DNA of 64,000 nucleotides from Bacteroidales bacterium (GTDB lineage: Bacteria > Bacteroidota > Bacteroidia > Bacteroidales > GCA-2748055). The notes beneath the pieces are model-generated. The model searched no databases, was not told the DNA's origin, and worked only from the letters and a program-made list of their open reading frames with translations. A program made the translations under genes and the position numbers. Shown one piece after another: positions 29,736 to 39,938 of the stretch. Within the stretch, counting starts at the first letter, position 1. Each line of letters begins with the position of its first letter. The DNA lies in contig JAIPBT010000010.1 in NCBI GenBank assembly GCA_021738565.1, positions 45,646-109,645 on the forward strand, read 5' to 3'.

Positions 29736-30731
29736 ATGACAACAAGAAGACATTTTATTCGAATTGCAGCGGGAACGGCTGGATCAATAATATTGCCTGT
29801 TAATAAACTGTTTGGCTTTACAGGTGAACTGGAACGTGATAAATGGGGCACCCTGCTGCCGCGAAATTACCTTGGAAAAACAGGTGAAAAAGTAACCATG
29901 CTTGGACTCGGAGGATTTCATGTAGGTCGCATGGATGACGCAATGGCTCAAAAAACAATCGAAACTGCAATAGCGGGTGGGATAAGGTATTTTGATACAG
30001 CAGAATCTTACCAGGATGGAGTTTCTGAAGAAAAGTATGGCAAATTCCTCTCCCCTGTTTACCGCGATGAAGTATTCATAATGACCAAGACAAGGGCTAC
30101 TGATCGAAAAACTGCAGAGAATGACCTGCACGCTTCACTTAAACGACTGAATACCGATGTAATAGATCTTTGGATGATGCACGCAATAAACAGTGTTGAA
30201 GATGTTGACAAACGCATCAACAGTGGTGTATTGAATGTAATGCTGAGGGCCAAACAGGAAGGAAAAATAAAACATCTTGGATTTTCAGGACATACAACAA
30301 TAAAGGCTCATCGGCACATTATGAACATTACGGATGAACCCGAAGCCTGTATGCTGCCTGTAAATGCGGTCGATCCTGGACATGAAAGTTTCATTGAGAA
30401 CATTGTTCCGGAACTGCATGAGAAAAATATGGGAGTGATTGCAATGAAAACCCTCGCGGGTGGAGCTTTTTTCGGAAGGGGTTTTGACGGCAGACTTGAT
30501 GCTGAAGATAAAGTAATGGATCACATTACCGTGGAAGAGGCCATTCAGTTTTCTTTGTCCATTCCCAATCACGTTCTTGTAACAGGACCTAAAACTCCTG
30601 AAATGCTTCAGGAAAAAATTGATATTGCAAAATCCTTCCGAAAACTTACAGAAGAGGAACTCAAAAATATCTTTGCAAAGGTAAAGCATTTAACGGGTAA
30701 GGATGTTGAATATTATAAAGGAAGGCCCTGA
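29736..30731 (+). CDS. Aldo/keto reductase with twin-arginine signal
   Basis: The 331-residue product starts MTTRRHFIRIAAGTAGSI, a twin-arginine-like signal followed by a hydrophobic stretch, so export by Tat is likely. The body is an aldo/keto reductase barrel with YFDTAESY near residue 87 (catalytic Tyr and preceding Asp), the Lys in FIMTKTR and a His in LWMMHAINS. The C terminus lacks a four-cysteine ferredoxin domain. The frame is open upstream to 29706, but ATG 29736 gives the signal. The substrate is unknown. Confidence 0.87.
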   Translation: MTTRRHFIRIAAGTAGSIILPVNKLFGFTGELERDKWGTLLPRNYLGKTGEKVTMLGLGGFHVGRMDDAMAQKTIETAIAGGIRYFDTAESYQDGVSEEKYGKFLSPVYRDEVFIMTKTRATDRKTAENDLHASLKRLNTDVIDLWMMHAINSVEDVDKRINSGVLNVMLRAKQEGKIKHLGFSGHTTIKAHRHIMNITDEPEACMLPVNAVDPGHESFIENIVPELHEKNMGVIAMKTLAGGAFFGRGFDGRLDAEDKVMDHITVEEAIQFSLSIPNHVLVTGPKTPEMLQEKIDIAKSFRKLTEEELKNIFAKVKHLTGKDVEYYKGRP

Positions 30732-30845
30732 TGTTGCTTTTCATAAAAACTGAAAGTTATGAAATGAGAAATCCTTCAATGGGTTTTTTTGTATTCAATT
30801 TAATTTTATATTTGTAACGAGATCACATGAAATAAAACTTTTGTT

Positions 30846-30971
30846 ATGAAAAGAGCTGCGATAATCATTACGCTTGTATTTGCCATTGGACTAATAATGA
30901 GTTCATGCAGCAAAGAGGCATGTCCTGCATATTCTCAGGCAGATGTAGATCAATTAGAAAATTTGGGTTAG
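30846..30971 (+). CDS. Tiny predicted lipoprotein, 41 residues
   Basis: The frame encodes a basic start (MKRAAII), a hydrophobic helix and the lipobox LIMSSC with Cys at residue 20, followed by only about 20 residues including CPAYSQ. The mature peptide would be anchored by lipid at Cys20 and carries a second Cys (residue 25). A TATATTTG promoter box lies at 30807-30814. I recall that very short lipoproteins with a CPAY motif recur in Bacteroidota, but no function is known to me. It is too short for most gene callers. Confidence 0.62.
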   Translation: MKRAAIIITLVFAIGLIMSSCSKEACPAYSQADVDQLENLG

Positions 30972-31077
30972 TCTGGAAATTCCATAATGACTTACAAGAT
31001 TTACCGCCAGGTAGATCTTTTTTTTTTACTTTGCAGCCAGATTATCGCAATATTTCCGGTATCGATAATACAATTTT

Positions 31078-31908
31078 ATGAAGCGCTCTGTTCTCATTAC
31101 CGGTATTCTGTTTGTTATTCTGAATGGCTCTTTGGGCCAGGGAATTATAATTGACGAGCCCAAGATGCTTTTTAATAATGAGCAAACTTTAGGTGCATTC
31201 TTAAACAGCAATGGGTTTGGTGCGGATTTTCGTTACGCCAGGTTCATTGATGCAAGGAATGATCGCATCTTCGATGCTGCATTCAATTACATAAAACACC
31301 CAAAAGAATATCAGTCCGTTGTGACATACGAATTTTATACAGAAAGGTTTGTGTACGGTAAAAAGAATCTTTTCTGGGAGATACAGGGTCAGATAGGGAA
31401 TCAGCATGAACTCTTCAGAAAGTATGATTTTTCTTCCATTTCGATCAGGTTGAATTATACAGGAGGTTTCTCAATAGGATTTCTGAAACCGATTTACTAT
31501 GATATCATTACATATAACAGCACCGGAGGTGTTGATAGTACCTCCATTCTGAAATTTGATCCCAGCATTCATCTGTACAACTATGGAGGGAAAGCTTCAT
31601 TCACATATGGTCTCAGTGAAACTAAAATTATTCCGGGTGTTACGGTAAAAGTTGGATTTAGTTTTGAATACAGTGAAAAAGAGCCCGTTGTACATGCACT
31701 CGATGCCGGACTGGGAATAACCGTTTATCCGAAAAATATTGAGATTATGGACACGGATGTGAACCATTATCTGTTTTTCAAAATGTATGTAGGATACAGG
31801 TTCGGGACCATGATCGACATAAGCGAGGCTGCCAGTGCCAGATCAAAAAAACAGAGACGCAAGGAACTCAGGGAAGCAATGAAAGATGCCCAAATACCAT
31901 TGCTTTAA
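31078..31908 (+). CDS. Predicted outer membrane beta-barrel protein, function unknown
   Basis: The 276-residue protein begins with a signal peptide (MKRSVLITGILFVILNGSLG, cleaved near Gln21). The body alternates polar and hydrophobic residues with many aromatics, as in a barrel of about 12 strands, and ends in a basic stretch (SARSKKQRRKELREAM) after the last strand. The basic tail is odd for a barrel that would normally finish with an aromatic residue. It is not a family I can name; it precedes gapdh but appears separately transcribed. Confidence 0.65.
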   Translation: MKRSVLITGILFVILNGSLGQGIIIDEPKMLFNNEQTLGAFLNSNGFGADFRYARFIDARNDRIFDAAFNYIKHPKEYQSVVTYEFYTERFVYGKKNLFWEIQGQIGNQHELFRKYDFSSISIRLNYTGGFSIGFLKPIYYDIITYNSTGGVDSTSILKFDPSIHLYNYGGKASFTYGLSETKIIPGVTVKVGFSFEYSEKEPVVHALDAGLGITVYPKNIEIMDTDVNHYLFFKMYVGYRFGTMIDISEAASARSKKQRRKELREAMKDAQIPLL

Positions 31909-31946
31909 ATGATAGCAATTTCTTAACATTGAAATTACTCAATTTC

Positions 31947-31977
31947 TTTGCTGGGTTATTATAATTGGTTAAATTTG
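31947..31977 (+). promoter_or_regulatory. Promoter for glyceraldehyde-3-phosphate dehydrogenase gene
   Basis: TTTG (31947-31950), exactly 19 bases, then TAAATTTG (31970-31977): a perfect match to the Bacteroidota primary promoter. It lies 50 bases before the ATG at 32028, leaving an untranslated leader of about 45 bases. Confidence 0.85.
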
Positions 31978-32024
31978 CATTCTTTTATCTTCAATTAGAA
32001 ATTGTTTCAATTAATATTTTTTAA

Positions 32025-33032
<1,008 letters not shown>

Positions 33033-33051
33033 TACAACAGCAATGTAAAAT

Positions 33052-33082
33052 AAAAAAGCCGCTGACACAGCGGTTTTTTTTT
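33052..33082 (+). terminator. Terminator after gapA
   Basis: CCGCTG and CAGCGG form the stem core, extended by A and T tracts; nine T residues follow the 3' arm. It lies 20 bases after the stop codon. Confidence 0.9.
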
Positions 33083-33108
33083 AATAAATGGTATTAAACC
33101 TCTTCCTA

Positions 33109-33152
33109 CGCGTCCTCCGTAGCCCCGATGAAATATCGGGACGAAGGAGGAT
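33109..33152. repeat. Small hairpin repeat, CCCGAT/ATCGGG type
   Basis: CCTCCGT with CCCGAT on the left pairs imperfectly with ATCGGG and ACGAAGGAGG on the right. Similar short GC-rich palindromes occur at 63863-63882 and in the core of the 50241-50382 element. It lies between two convergent genes and is not needed as a terminator for gapA, which has its own. Confidence 0.5.
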
Positions 33153-33161
33153 TAAACATTG

Positions 33162-33539
33162 TTATTCCATTATTATGTTCTCAAAAGGTATTTGTATGGT
33201 CTGCATATAATGGTTCCCCAGGTCCTCAATGGACTCATCATCCTCTTCATAAAACCACCTAACCTTAATGCTGTTGCCTTTTTCATACTCCTGTTTCAGG
33301 ATACGCAACAACTCAAGCATGGACTTTGATGATCCGCTGTTTATATATTCCAGCATAATATTCATTACCGTCTCTTCGCCGGGATCTAAAAAATACTTTT
33401 TCAGCCAGTCGATCATTTTATCGTAGAACTCTGAGGGATCTTCAGGAATAGATCGTCCTTCGATATTCAATTCGCCATTTTTTGCACTGAATTTTACTTC
33501 AGGGGTATTAGCGGTTTTGCTGATATAAAGATCTTCCAT
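33162..33539 (-). CDS. SiaC-family regulatory phosphoprotein (DUF1987)
   Basis: The 125-residue protein matches the SiaC/DUF1987 family over its length: LYISKTANTPEVKF at the start, the EGRSIPEDPSEFYDKMIDWL segment, and the INSGSSKSMLELL motif near residues 66-78, whose Ser/Thr is the phosphorylation site in Pseudomonas SiaC. SiaC there is switched by a kinase/phosphatase pair and controls a diguanylate cyclase. None of these partners lies in the window. It follows the permease gene by 11 bases, so the two are probably co-transcribed. Confidence 0.82.
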   Translation of the reverse strand: MEDLYISKTANTPEVKFSAKNGELNIEGRSIPEDPSEFYDKMIDWLKKYFLDPGEETVMNIMLEYINSGSSKSMLELLRILKQEYEKGNSIKVRWFYEEDDESIEDLGNHYMQTIQIPFENIIME

Positions 33540-33550
33540 AACTGTAAAAA

Positions 33551-34798
33551 TTATTCATATCTTAAAGCTACAATAGGATCCAGTCTGGCAGCTTTCCTTG
33601 CAGGAATAACACCTGATACAAGCCCAACAATAAAGCACACGGCCAATCCCATAAAGATCCAGGCCCAGGGCACAATAAAACTGGAACCGATGGCTAAAGA
33701 TACACCATTTCCGATGATTATACCAAGTACAATCCCTATGAATCCACCGATCTGTCCTATTACGACTGCCTCATAGAGAAATTGCCTGCGAATCATTTTA
33801 GATTTCGCACCAAGTGCCTTTCTGGTTCCGATCTCTTTTGTTCTTTCCGTAACAGATACCAGCATGATATTCATCAATCCAATTCCTGCTCCCAGCAATG
33901 TTATGATTCCAATGGCTATTGCTACCAGCCTTACAAATTTCAAATTTTCAATCAGCATTTGTGACAGCTGGTCACTGCTGGTAATATTAAAATCACTTTC
34001 ATCGGTTGCATCCAGCCCCCTTACGAGCCGGAACATTCCTTCAGCTTCAGAGATCGCCATCTCCATCATCATAGGATCAAATGCCCTCACACTTATCTGG
34101 AAATTCATGCGTGGCCAGGAATAATATTCCCGAACAGTTGTATAAGGGATCAGGCATATCCTGTCAGACCCCATTCCCATTGAAGTTCCGCGTGACTCCA
34201 GTACACCGATAACCCTGTACCTGCCGCTTCCGATAATAAGGAACTCATTGATGGGATCGGTTCCTTCTGAAAATGCAGCCTCTGCAACCGTGTTTCCGAC
34301 GATCACCACCATTTCACTGTTCTGTATATCCGTTTCATTGAAATTCCTGCCTTTTTCTATCCCATATCCTGCTGTAAAAAGGAATCCCTCATCAACACCC
34401 CTGACGGCTATATTCGGATTGGATTTGTAATCTTTGTATTTTATGACAGCTGTGCCTGATGCCCATGTCTGTACTGATACTTCTGCCGGAAAGTTGAACC
34501 TTTCCTTAAAATCCCTGGCCTGATGGTAACTTATATATGCGTGATTTTTCCTCCTGTAAGTCTCATTGCCTATGGTAACATTCATACTGCGGGACTCAAT
34601 GGTAAATGTGTTGGCTCCCATCAGACTGAACTGACTGGTAAGGCTGCTCTGAATCGCATCAATGGCTGTAAGAATACCAACCAGTGCCATGATTCCAAAT
34701 GCAATGATAAGCACTGTTAAGATTGTCCTGAGCAAACTGGTTCGAATGGCCTTGAATGCAATATTCAAATTTTCAAAAAACAATGACCGCATCCTCAT
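33551..34798 (-). CDS. ABC transporter permease, MacB/FtsX family
   Basis: The 415-residue protein has the MacB layout: an N-terminal transmembrane helix (about residues 19-43), a periplasmic MacB_PCD domain (about 45-260) and three C-terminal helices with the FtsX signature VTERTKEIGTRKALGAKSK between the first two. The C-terminal PARKAARLDPIVALRYE is typical. These mechanotransmission systems need an ATPase, which is not adjacent here. M1 and M3 are both possible starts. Confidence 0.9.
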   Translation of the reverse strand: MRMRSLFFENLNIAFKAIRTSLLRTILTVLIIAFGIMALVGILTAIDAIQSSLTSQFSLMGANTFTIESRSMNVTIGNETYRRKNHAYISYHQARDFKERFNFPAEVSVQTWASGTAVIKYKDYKSNPNIAVRGVDEGFLFTAGYGIEKGRNFNETDIQNSEMVVIVGNTVAEAAFSEGTDPINEFLIIGSGRYRVIGVLESRGTSMGMGSDRICLIPYTTVREYYSWPRMNFQISVRAFDPMMMEMAISEAEGMFRLVRGLDATDESDFNITSSDQLSQMLIENLKFVRLVAIAIGIITLLGAGIGLMNIMLVSVTERTKEIGTRKALGAKSKMIRRQFLYEAVVIGQIGGFIGIVLGIIIGNGVSLAIGSSFIVPWAWIFMGLAVCFIVGLVSGVIPARKAARLDPIVALRYE

Positions 34799-35058
34799 AA
34801 TCAGTTATACATTACATGCTAAAGATAAGAAAAACTGTATGAAAATAGTTCTGTCGAACCATGTATGAAAAAAAATATTCTTTTAATATTGGTAAAACTT
34901 TACCAGCGCTTACGTGTTTATTTCTATACGGATTCTCATGGATCTTAAGCATGGGAATTTTCTATATCAATACAATGTATTAATTTTAAGCTGAATTCTC
35001 ATCACGAAAAACTCATGAATCATTCAGGTTAGCATTCATAAATAAAAATATTGTAAAT

Positions 35059-37323
35059 ATGGCATTTGATTTTGATCTCATAACCAGTTACTACAGCAAT
35101 TTATCGGCACAAATTGATACAATAAAGAAAATTTTAAACAGGCCGCTTACATTGACCGAAAAAATACTTTACAGTCATCTTTTTGACCCCGGGGATCTGA
35201 ATGATTTTCAAAGGGGGGTGGATTATGTAAACTTTGCTCCCGACAGGGTTGCAATGCAGGACGCAACTGCTCAAATGGCATTGCTGCAATTCATGCAGGC
35301 AGGAAAAGACAAGGCAGCAGTGCCAACAACCGTGCATTGCGACCACCTTATTCAGGCCAGGACCGGAGCGATGGATGACCTTAAGGAAGCATTCAGCACG
35401 AACAAGGAAGTGTTTGATTTTCTTTCAATCGTTTCGAATAAATATGGAATTGGCTTCTGGAAACCCGGGGCCGGTATTATTCACCAGGTGGTTCTTGAAA
35501 ATTACGCCTTCCCGGGAGGAATGATGATCGGTACAGATTCACACACTGTAAATGCAGGTGGTCTTGGTATGGTTGCCATTGGAGTGGGAGGAGCCGATGC
35601 TGTTGACGTAATGTCAGGCATGCCCTGGGAACTCAAATCCCCCGGACTGATAGGTGTCAAACTTACCGGAAAACTGAATGGGTGGACTTCTGCCAAGGAC
35701 GTTATACTCAAAGTAGCAGGATTGCTGACAGTAAAGGGAGGAACGGGCAATATCCTGGAATACTTCGGTGAAGGTGCCCGAAGCCTTTCCTGCACCGGGA
35801 AAGGGACCATTTGCAATATGGGAGCTGAGATAGGTGCAACAACATCTCTTTTTGGGTATGACGAAAAAATGTACGAATACCTGAAAGGTACCGACCGTGA
35901 AGATGTCGCTGAAGCTGCTTCAAAAGTGGCCCCGCACCTGACAGGGGATCCGGAAGTGTATGCAAACCCAGAAAAATACTTCGATGAAATAATTGAAATC
36001 AACCTCGATAAGCTGGAACCACATATCAACGGACCATTCAGTCCCGATAAAGCCTGGCCGATTTCGGGCTTTGCTGAGGCAGTTAAAGAAAATGGTTATC
36101 CAAAGAACCTTGAAGTGGGACTGATCGGATCCTGTACGAACTCATCCTATGAAGACATTACACGTGCCGCTTCTATTGCCCAACAGGCTGTTGATAAAGG
36201 ACTTAAAGTATCCACGAAGTTTACGGTAACACCCGGATCTGAAATGGTAAGATATACCATCGCCAGGGATGGCTTGCTTGATGCCTTTGAAAAGATCGGA
36301 GGCATCGTACTTGCAAATGCCTGCGGCCCGTGTATTGGCCAGTGGGCAAGGCACAATGCAGATAAGGAAGAGAAGAATTCCATCATCACCTCCTTCAACA
36401 GGAATTTTGCCAAAAGGAATGACGGAAATCCAAATACCCATGCATTTGTTGCATCCCCCGAGATCGTCACGGCAATGACAATAGCAGGCGATCTTACCTT
36501 TAATCCTCTTACAGATACCCTCACCAATGAAAAAGGAGAAAAAGTAAAACTGGATGAACCAAAAGGTATTGAATTTCCCTCAGGTGGATTCGCCGTTGAA
36601 GATAATGGCTACCAGGCACCGGCAAAGGATGGATCATCTGTTACAGTGGATGTCGCCCCCGACTCTAAAAGGCTTCAGTTACTTACCCCGTTTGAACCAT
36701 GGGATGGAAGCGACATGACAGGAATGAAATTGTTGATCAAGGCAGAAGGTAAATGTACTACCGATCATATTTCAATGGCAGGTCCGTGGCTCAGATACAG
36801 GGGGCACCTGGACAATATTGCCAATAACCTTCTGATCGGAGCCGTCAATTATTTCAATAAGAAGACCAACAGTGTAGTCAATCAGCTGTCCAGCCAGGAA
36901 TCAACTGTTCCCGATACAGCAAGGGATTACAAAGCCAGGGGCATAGGTTCCCTGGTTGTGGGCGATGAAAATTACGGTGAGGGTTCTTCCCGCGAACATG
37001 CTGCAATGGAACCAAGGCACCTGGATGTTAGAGCAGTACTGGTAAAATCTTTTGCGCGCATACATGAGACAAACCTGAAAAAGCAGGGAATGCTTGCTCT
37101 TACATTTGTCAACAAAGGGGATTATGAAAAGATCAGGGAGGATGATACCATTGGCATCCTTGGTTTGAAAAAATTCTCTCCGGGAAAAAATCTCATTGTA
37201 AGACTTGACCATTCAGACGGGACCACCGAAGAGTTTGAGGCCAGTCACTCCTACAGCAAGACTCAAATTGAATGGTTCAAAGCCGGTTCTGCACTGAACC
37301 TTATAAGACAACGGAACCAATAA
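35059..37323 (+). CDS. acnA: Aconitate hydratase, mitochondrial-type
   Basis: The 754-residue enzyme has the three cluster-binding cysteines at 359 ([10 protein letters not shown]), 422 and 425 ([11 protein letters not shown]), plus the [14 protein letters not shown] motif near residues 155-168 and the C-terminal swivel domain with [15 protein letters not shown] near 645-659. It interconverts citrate and isocitrate in the TCA cycle. The length is that of the mitochondrial-type aconitase rather than the 890-residue IRP-type AcnA, so the symbol is approximate. It is followed closely by a LuxC-type gene. Confidence 0.95.
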   Translation: MAFDFDLITSYYSNLSAQIDTIKKILNRPLTLTEKILYSHLFDPGDLNDFQRGVDYVNFAPDRVAMQDATAQMALLQFMQAGKDKAAVPTTVHCDHLIQARTGAMDDLKEAFSTNKEVFDFLSIVSNKYGIGFWKPGAGIIHQVVLENYAFPGGMMIGTDSHTVNAGGLGMVAIGVGGADAVDVMSGMPWELKSPGLIGVKLTGKLNGWTSAKDVILKVAGLLTVKGGTGNILEYFGEGARSLSCTGKGTICNMGAEIGATTSLFGYDEKMYEYLKGTDREDVAEAASKVAPHLTGDPEVYANPEKYFDEIIEINLDKLEPHINGPFSPDKAWPISGFAEAVKENGYPKNLEVGLIGSCTNSSYEDITRAASIAQQAVDKGLKVSTKFTVTPGSEMVRYTIARDGLLDAFEKIGGIVLANACGPCIGQWARHNADKEEKNSIITSFNRNFAKRNDGNPNTHAFVASPEIVTAMTIAGDLTFNPLTDTLTNEKGEKVKLDEPKGIEFPSGGFAVEDNGYQAPAKDGSSVTVDVAPDSKRLQLLTPFEPWDGSDMTGMKLLIKAEGKCTTDHISMAGPWLRYRGHLDNIANNLLIGAVNYFNKKTNSVVNQLSSQESTVPDTARDYKARGIGSLVVGDENYGEGSSREHAAMEPRHLDVRAVLVKSFARIHETNLKKQGMLALTFVNKGDYEKIREDDTIGILGLKKFSPGKNLIVRLDHSDGTTEEFEASHSYSKTQIEWFKAGSALNLIRQRNQ

Positions 37324-37340
37324 CTAAACAGGAAGGGATT

Positions 37341-38420
37341 TTGAACAGATCAACCATTATAAATGCCCTGGCGCTTGCCGGGGCATACCTGTATCAACAT
37401 GCAGAGGGGAAACGGTCCTTTGGGAAAGAGCTTCAGCCTCTGAATGAAATTTTCTTCGAAGACTTCGAAGATACAATTGAAAATGAGTATGCACACAACG
37501 GCTGGTTCACTTCCGGGAATGTGAGAAAAGCTTTGCATGCCATCTCAATCAATTTAACTGATGAGAAACTGAATACCTGGCTGGCAGGGTATCCAATGAT
37601 CCCGGTAATGGAATCAATGCAGAAAAAAGTGGGTATCGTTATGGCCGGGAATATTCCCCTTGTTGGTTTTCATGATCTGTTGTCGGTAATCATATCAGGA
37701 CACAGGATGATCGCCAAACCCTCCACAAAGGATGAGAGACTTATAAAAAAAATCACTGATCTGATCTGCCACATTAATCCCGATTTAAAAAACCGAATCG
37801 CATTCACTGAAGGTTATTTGAAATCAATAGATGCAATCATAGCAACCGGCAGCGATAACAGCAGCCGCTATTTTGAATATTATTTCAGGGATGTTCCGCA
37901 TATTATCAGAAAAAACCGCAATGGCATTGCCATTATTACAGGTAATGAAACTGAAGATGAATTGCATAAGATCGGCGAAGATATTTTTGCCTTCTTCGGA
38001 CTGGGATGCAGAAATGTTACAAAAATCTACATGCCTGCAGGATTTCAACCGGCAAACCTTTTAAAACCACTCGAATCTTTCGGAAAACTTACCGAACACA
38101 ATAAGTATAAAAACAACCTGGATTACCATCGAACCCTTTATCTTTTAAACAAGGAACCATTCCTGGATAACGGTGTTGTTCTGTTTAGAGAAAGTGAACA
38201 AATCTCAAGTCCGGTTGGAGTTGTATATTATGAAAAATATACTGAACTTGAGTCTTTAAAAGAAAGACTGAAACTACTGGATGAACAGATCCAGTGCATA
38301 GTTACAAAAGAAAAGACAATAAAAAATGGCATAAGACCGGGAGAATCACAATACCCTGAACTGTGGGATTATGCAGATGGAATTGATACGCTTGAATTCC
38401 TGACAGATTTAGTAAATTAA
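37341..38420 (+). CDS. LuxC-type acyl-CoA reductase
   Basis: The 359-residue product fits the LuxC (acyl-CoA reductase) family: an ALDH-like fold with VGIVMAGNIPLVGFHDLLS near residues 95-113 and the putative catalytic Cys in FFGLGCRNVTKIYMP. It would reduce long-chain acyl-CoA or acyl-ACP to an aldehyde. A TTG at 37341 is preceded by AGGAAGGGA and is taken as the start; an ATG at 37272 would overlap acnA by 52 bases. No luciferase genes are near, so light production is not suggested. Confidence 0.82.
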   Translation: MNRSTIINALALAGAYLYQHAEGKRSFGKELQPLNEIFFEDFEDTIENEYAHNGWFTSGNVRKALHAISINLTDEKLNTWLAGYPMIPVMESMQKKVGIVMAGNIPLVGFHDLLSVIISGHRMIAKPSTKDERLIKKITDLICHINPDLKNRIAFTEGYLKSIDAIIATGSDNSSRYFEYYFRDVPHIIRKNRNGIAIITGNETEDELHKIGEDIFAFFGLGCRNVTKIYMPAGFQPANLLKPLESFGKLTEHNKYKNNLDYHRTLYLLNKEPFLDNGVVLFRESEQISSPVGVVYYEKYTELESLKERLKLLDEQIQCIVTKEKTIKNGIRPGESQYPELWDYADGIDTLEFLTDLVN

Positions 38421-38421
38421 T

Positions 38422-38955
38422 ATGATCTATAAACTTCGGATTATTTCAGATGAAATAAAGGATTTTGCGAGGGAGATCCTTGTTGATTCCAGCAATAGCT
38501 TCCTGGATTTTCACAGGATGTTACAGGAAGACCTGAATTACGATCCCAGTCAGCTTGCTTCATTTTTCATTACCAATGCATCATGGGAAAAAGAATTGCA
38601 AATAACACTCATCGACATGATGGACGAGGAGAGTGAAAAAGTGATAACCATGGAAGATGCGCTGATTGGAGATTATCTGAAAAAGAAGGGGCAACGCCTG
38701 CTGTATGTCTATGATTTCTTCTCAGAAAGATTCTTTTTCCTGGAGCTTACTGAGGTGATCAGCAATATTGAAAGTACAGCACTCCCGAAAATAATCTTCA
38801 CTCATGGAGAACCGCCACCGCAGATCGATCTTGGGCTTGATCAACTGACAACCTCAGATTCAGATGATGACGATCTTTTCTCCAATGGCTTTGAAGATGA
38901 AGATCTGTTTCCGGGAACAGGTCTTGAAGATCCCGATGATTTTTCCGATGAATAA
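38422..38955 (+). CDS. Plasmid pRiA4b ORF-3-like (IS1096 passenger TnpR-like) protein
   Basis: The 177-residue protein starts MIYKLRIISDEIKDFAREIL and has WEKELQITLIDM, which match the pRiA4b ORF-3-like fold; the last 45 residues are strongly acidic (SDSDDDDLF, FEDEDLF). Despite the family name there are no transposon ends here. The stop overlaps the start of miaA by eight bases, implying translational coupling. The function is unknown. Confidence 0.75.
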   Translation: MIYKLRIISDEIKDFAREILVDSSNSFLDFHRMLQEDLNYDPSQLASFFITNASWEKELQITLIDMMDEESEKVITMEDALIGDYLKKKGQRLLYVYDFFSERFFFLELTEVISNIESTALPKIIFTHGEPPPQIDLGLDQLTTSDSDDDDLFSNGFEDEDLFPGTGLEDPDDFSDE

Positions 38956-39859
38956 ATTCCTGGTTGTTATAGGCGGACCAACTGCTTCAGGCAAAACAGA
39001 GGTTGCAATTGACCTGGCCAAAGCCTACAGATCAGAAATAATATCGGCTGATTCGAGACAGATTTATAAGGAGACTTCCATAGGAACGGCTGTCCCGGCA
39101 AAAGAACAACTTAACGAAGTGCCTCACCACTTCATTCAGTGCATCAGCCTGAATGACTATTACAATGCAAGCATGTACGAAACAGATGTGCTCCGCAAAC
39201 TGAATATTCTATTTAAAGAGCATGACATTGTCATCATGGCAGGCGGATCGGGACTCTATATAAATGCTGTTTGTTTCGGTATTGATGACCTGCCTGCAAT
39301 TGACCTGGAAATAAGAAACAATCTTTTTAAGAAATATGAAAAGGAGGGAATTGCCAGTCTCCGCACAATGCTGAAAGATGCCGACCCTGCCACCTATGAA
39401 AAAATTGACCTTAATAATCATTTTAGAATATTAAAGGCGCTCGAAGTGACGGTGCAAACCGGCAAGCCCTATTCCTCTTTTTTGACCAGGAAAAAAAAGA
39501 CGCGGGATTTCGGGATCATTCGCATTGGTCTTAATCTTGACAGAGCCGAATTGTATGACAGGATCAACAAGCGTACAGAAAAAATGATTGAAAAAGGACT
39601 CGTTGAAGAAGTAAGGAGCCTGGTGCACTTAAGGAAAAAAAATGCCATGAAAACTGTCGGCTACCGTGAAATATTCAGGTACCTTGATGATGAAATTTCG
39701 CTTGATGAAGCAGTGGACCTTATAAAGAACAACACCAGGAAATATGCGAGGAAACAGATCACCTGGTTCAGAAAAAACAACCTTTATCCATGGTTTAATC
39801 CGGAAAAACCCGATTCAATCCTCCGATACATAGACGACCAGTTAAATAAAAAGATCTGA
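38948..39859 (+). CDS. miaA: tRNA dimethylallyltransferase
   Basis: The 303-residue enzyme adds dimethylallyl to A37 of tRNAs that read UNN codons. The P-loop GGPTASGKT is at residues 9-17, followed by ISADSRQIYKETSIGTA and the conserved AGGSGLYINAV. The ATG at 38948 was chosen because it begins directly before the P-loop; the open frame upstream lies within the preceding gene. It is coupled to that gene by an eight-base overlap. Confidence 0.95.
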   Translation: MNKFLVVIGGPTASGKTEVAIDLAKAYRSEIISADSRQIYKETSIGTAVPAKEQLNEVPHHFIQCISLNDYYNASMYETDVLRKLNILFKEHDIVIMAGGSGLYINAVCFGIDDLPAIDLEIRNNLFKKYEKEGIASLRTMLKDADPATYEKIDLNNHFRILKALEVTVQTGKPYSSFLTRKKKTRDFGIIRIGLNLDRAELYDRINKRTEKMIEKGLVEEVRSLVHLRKKNAMKTVGYREIFRYLDDEISLDEAVDLIKNNTRKYARKQITWFRKNNLYPWFNPEKPDSILRYIDDQLNKKI

Positions 39860-39938
39860 AACGGTCAAGGGACCAAATTCACATTTGCTTCATTCCTTTG
39901 TAAACTTCATTGACTATATTTGTGTAAACATTCATTTC

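Noticed and set aside
35502..36029. A 175-codon frame opposite aconitase
   Set aside because: Rich in Ser and Pro as expected of antisense frames; aconitase on the other strand is certain.
37272..38420. Possible bioluminescence (lux) locus suggested by the LuxC-type gene
   Set aside because: No luciferase subunits or acyl-protein synthetase are nearby, and LuxC-type reductases are widespread in non-luminous Bacteroidota.
38422..38955. Insertion sequence suggested by the IS1096 passenger family name
   Set aside because: There is no transposase, no terminal inverted repeats and no target duplication; the gene is coupled to miaA.
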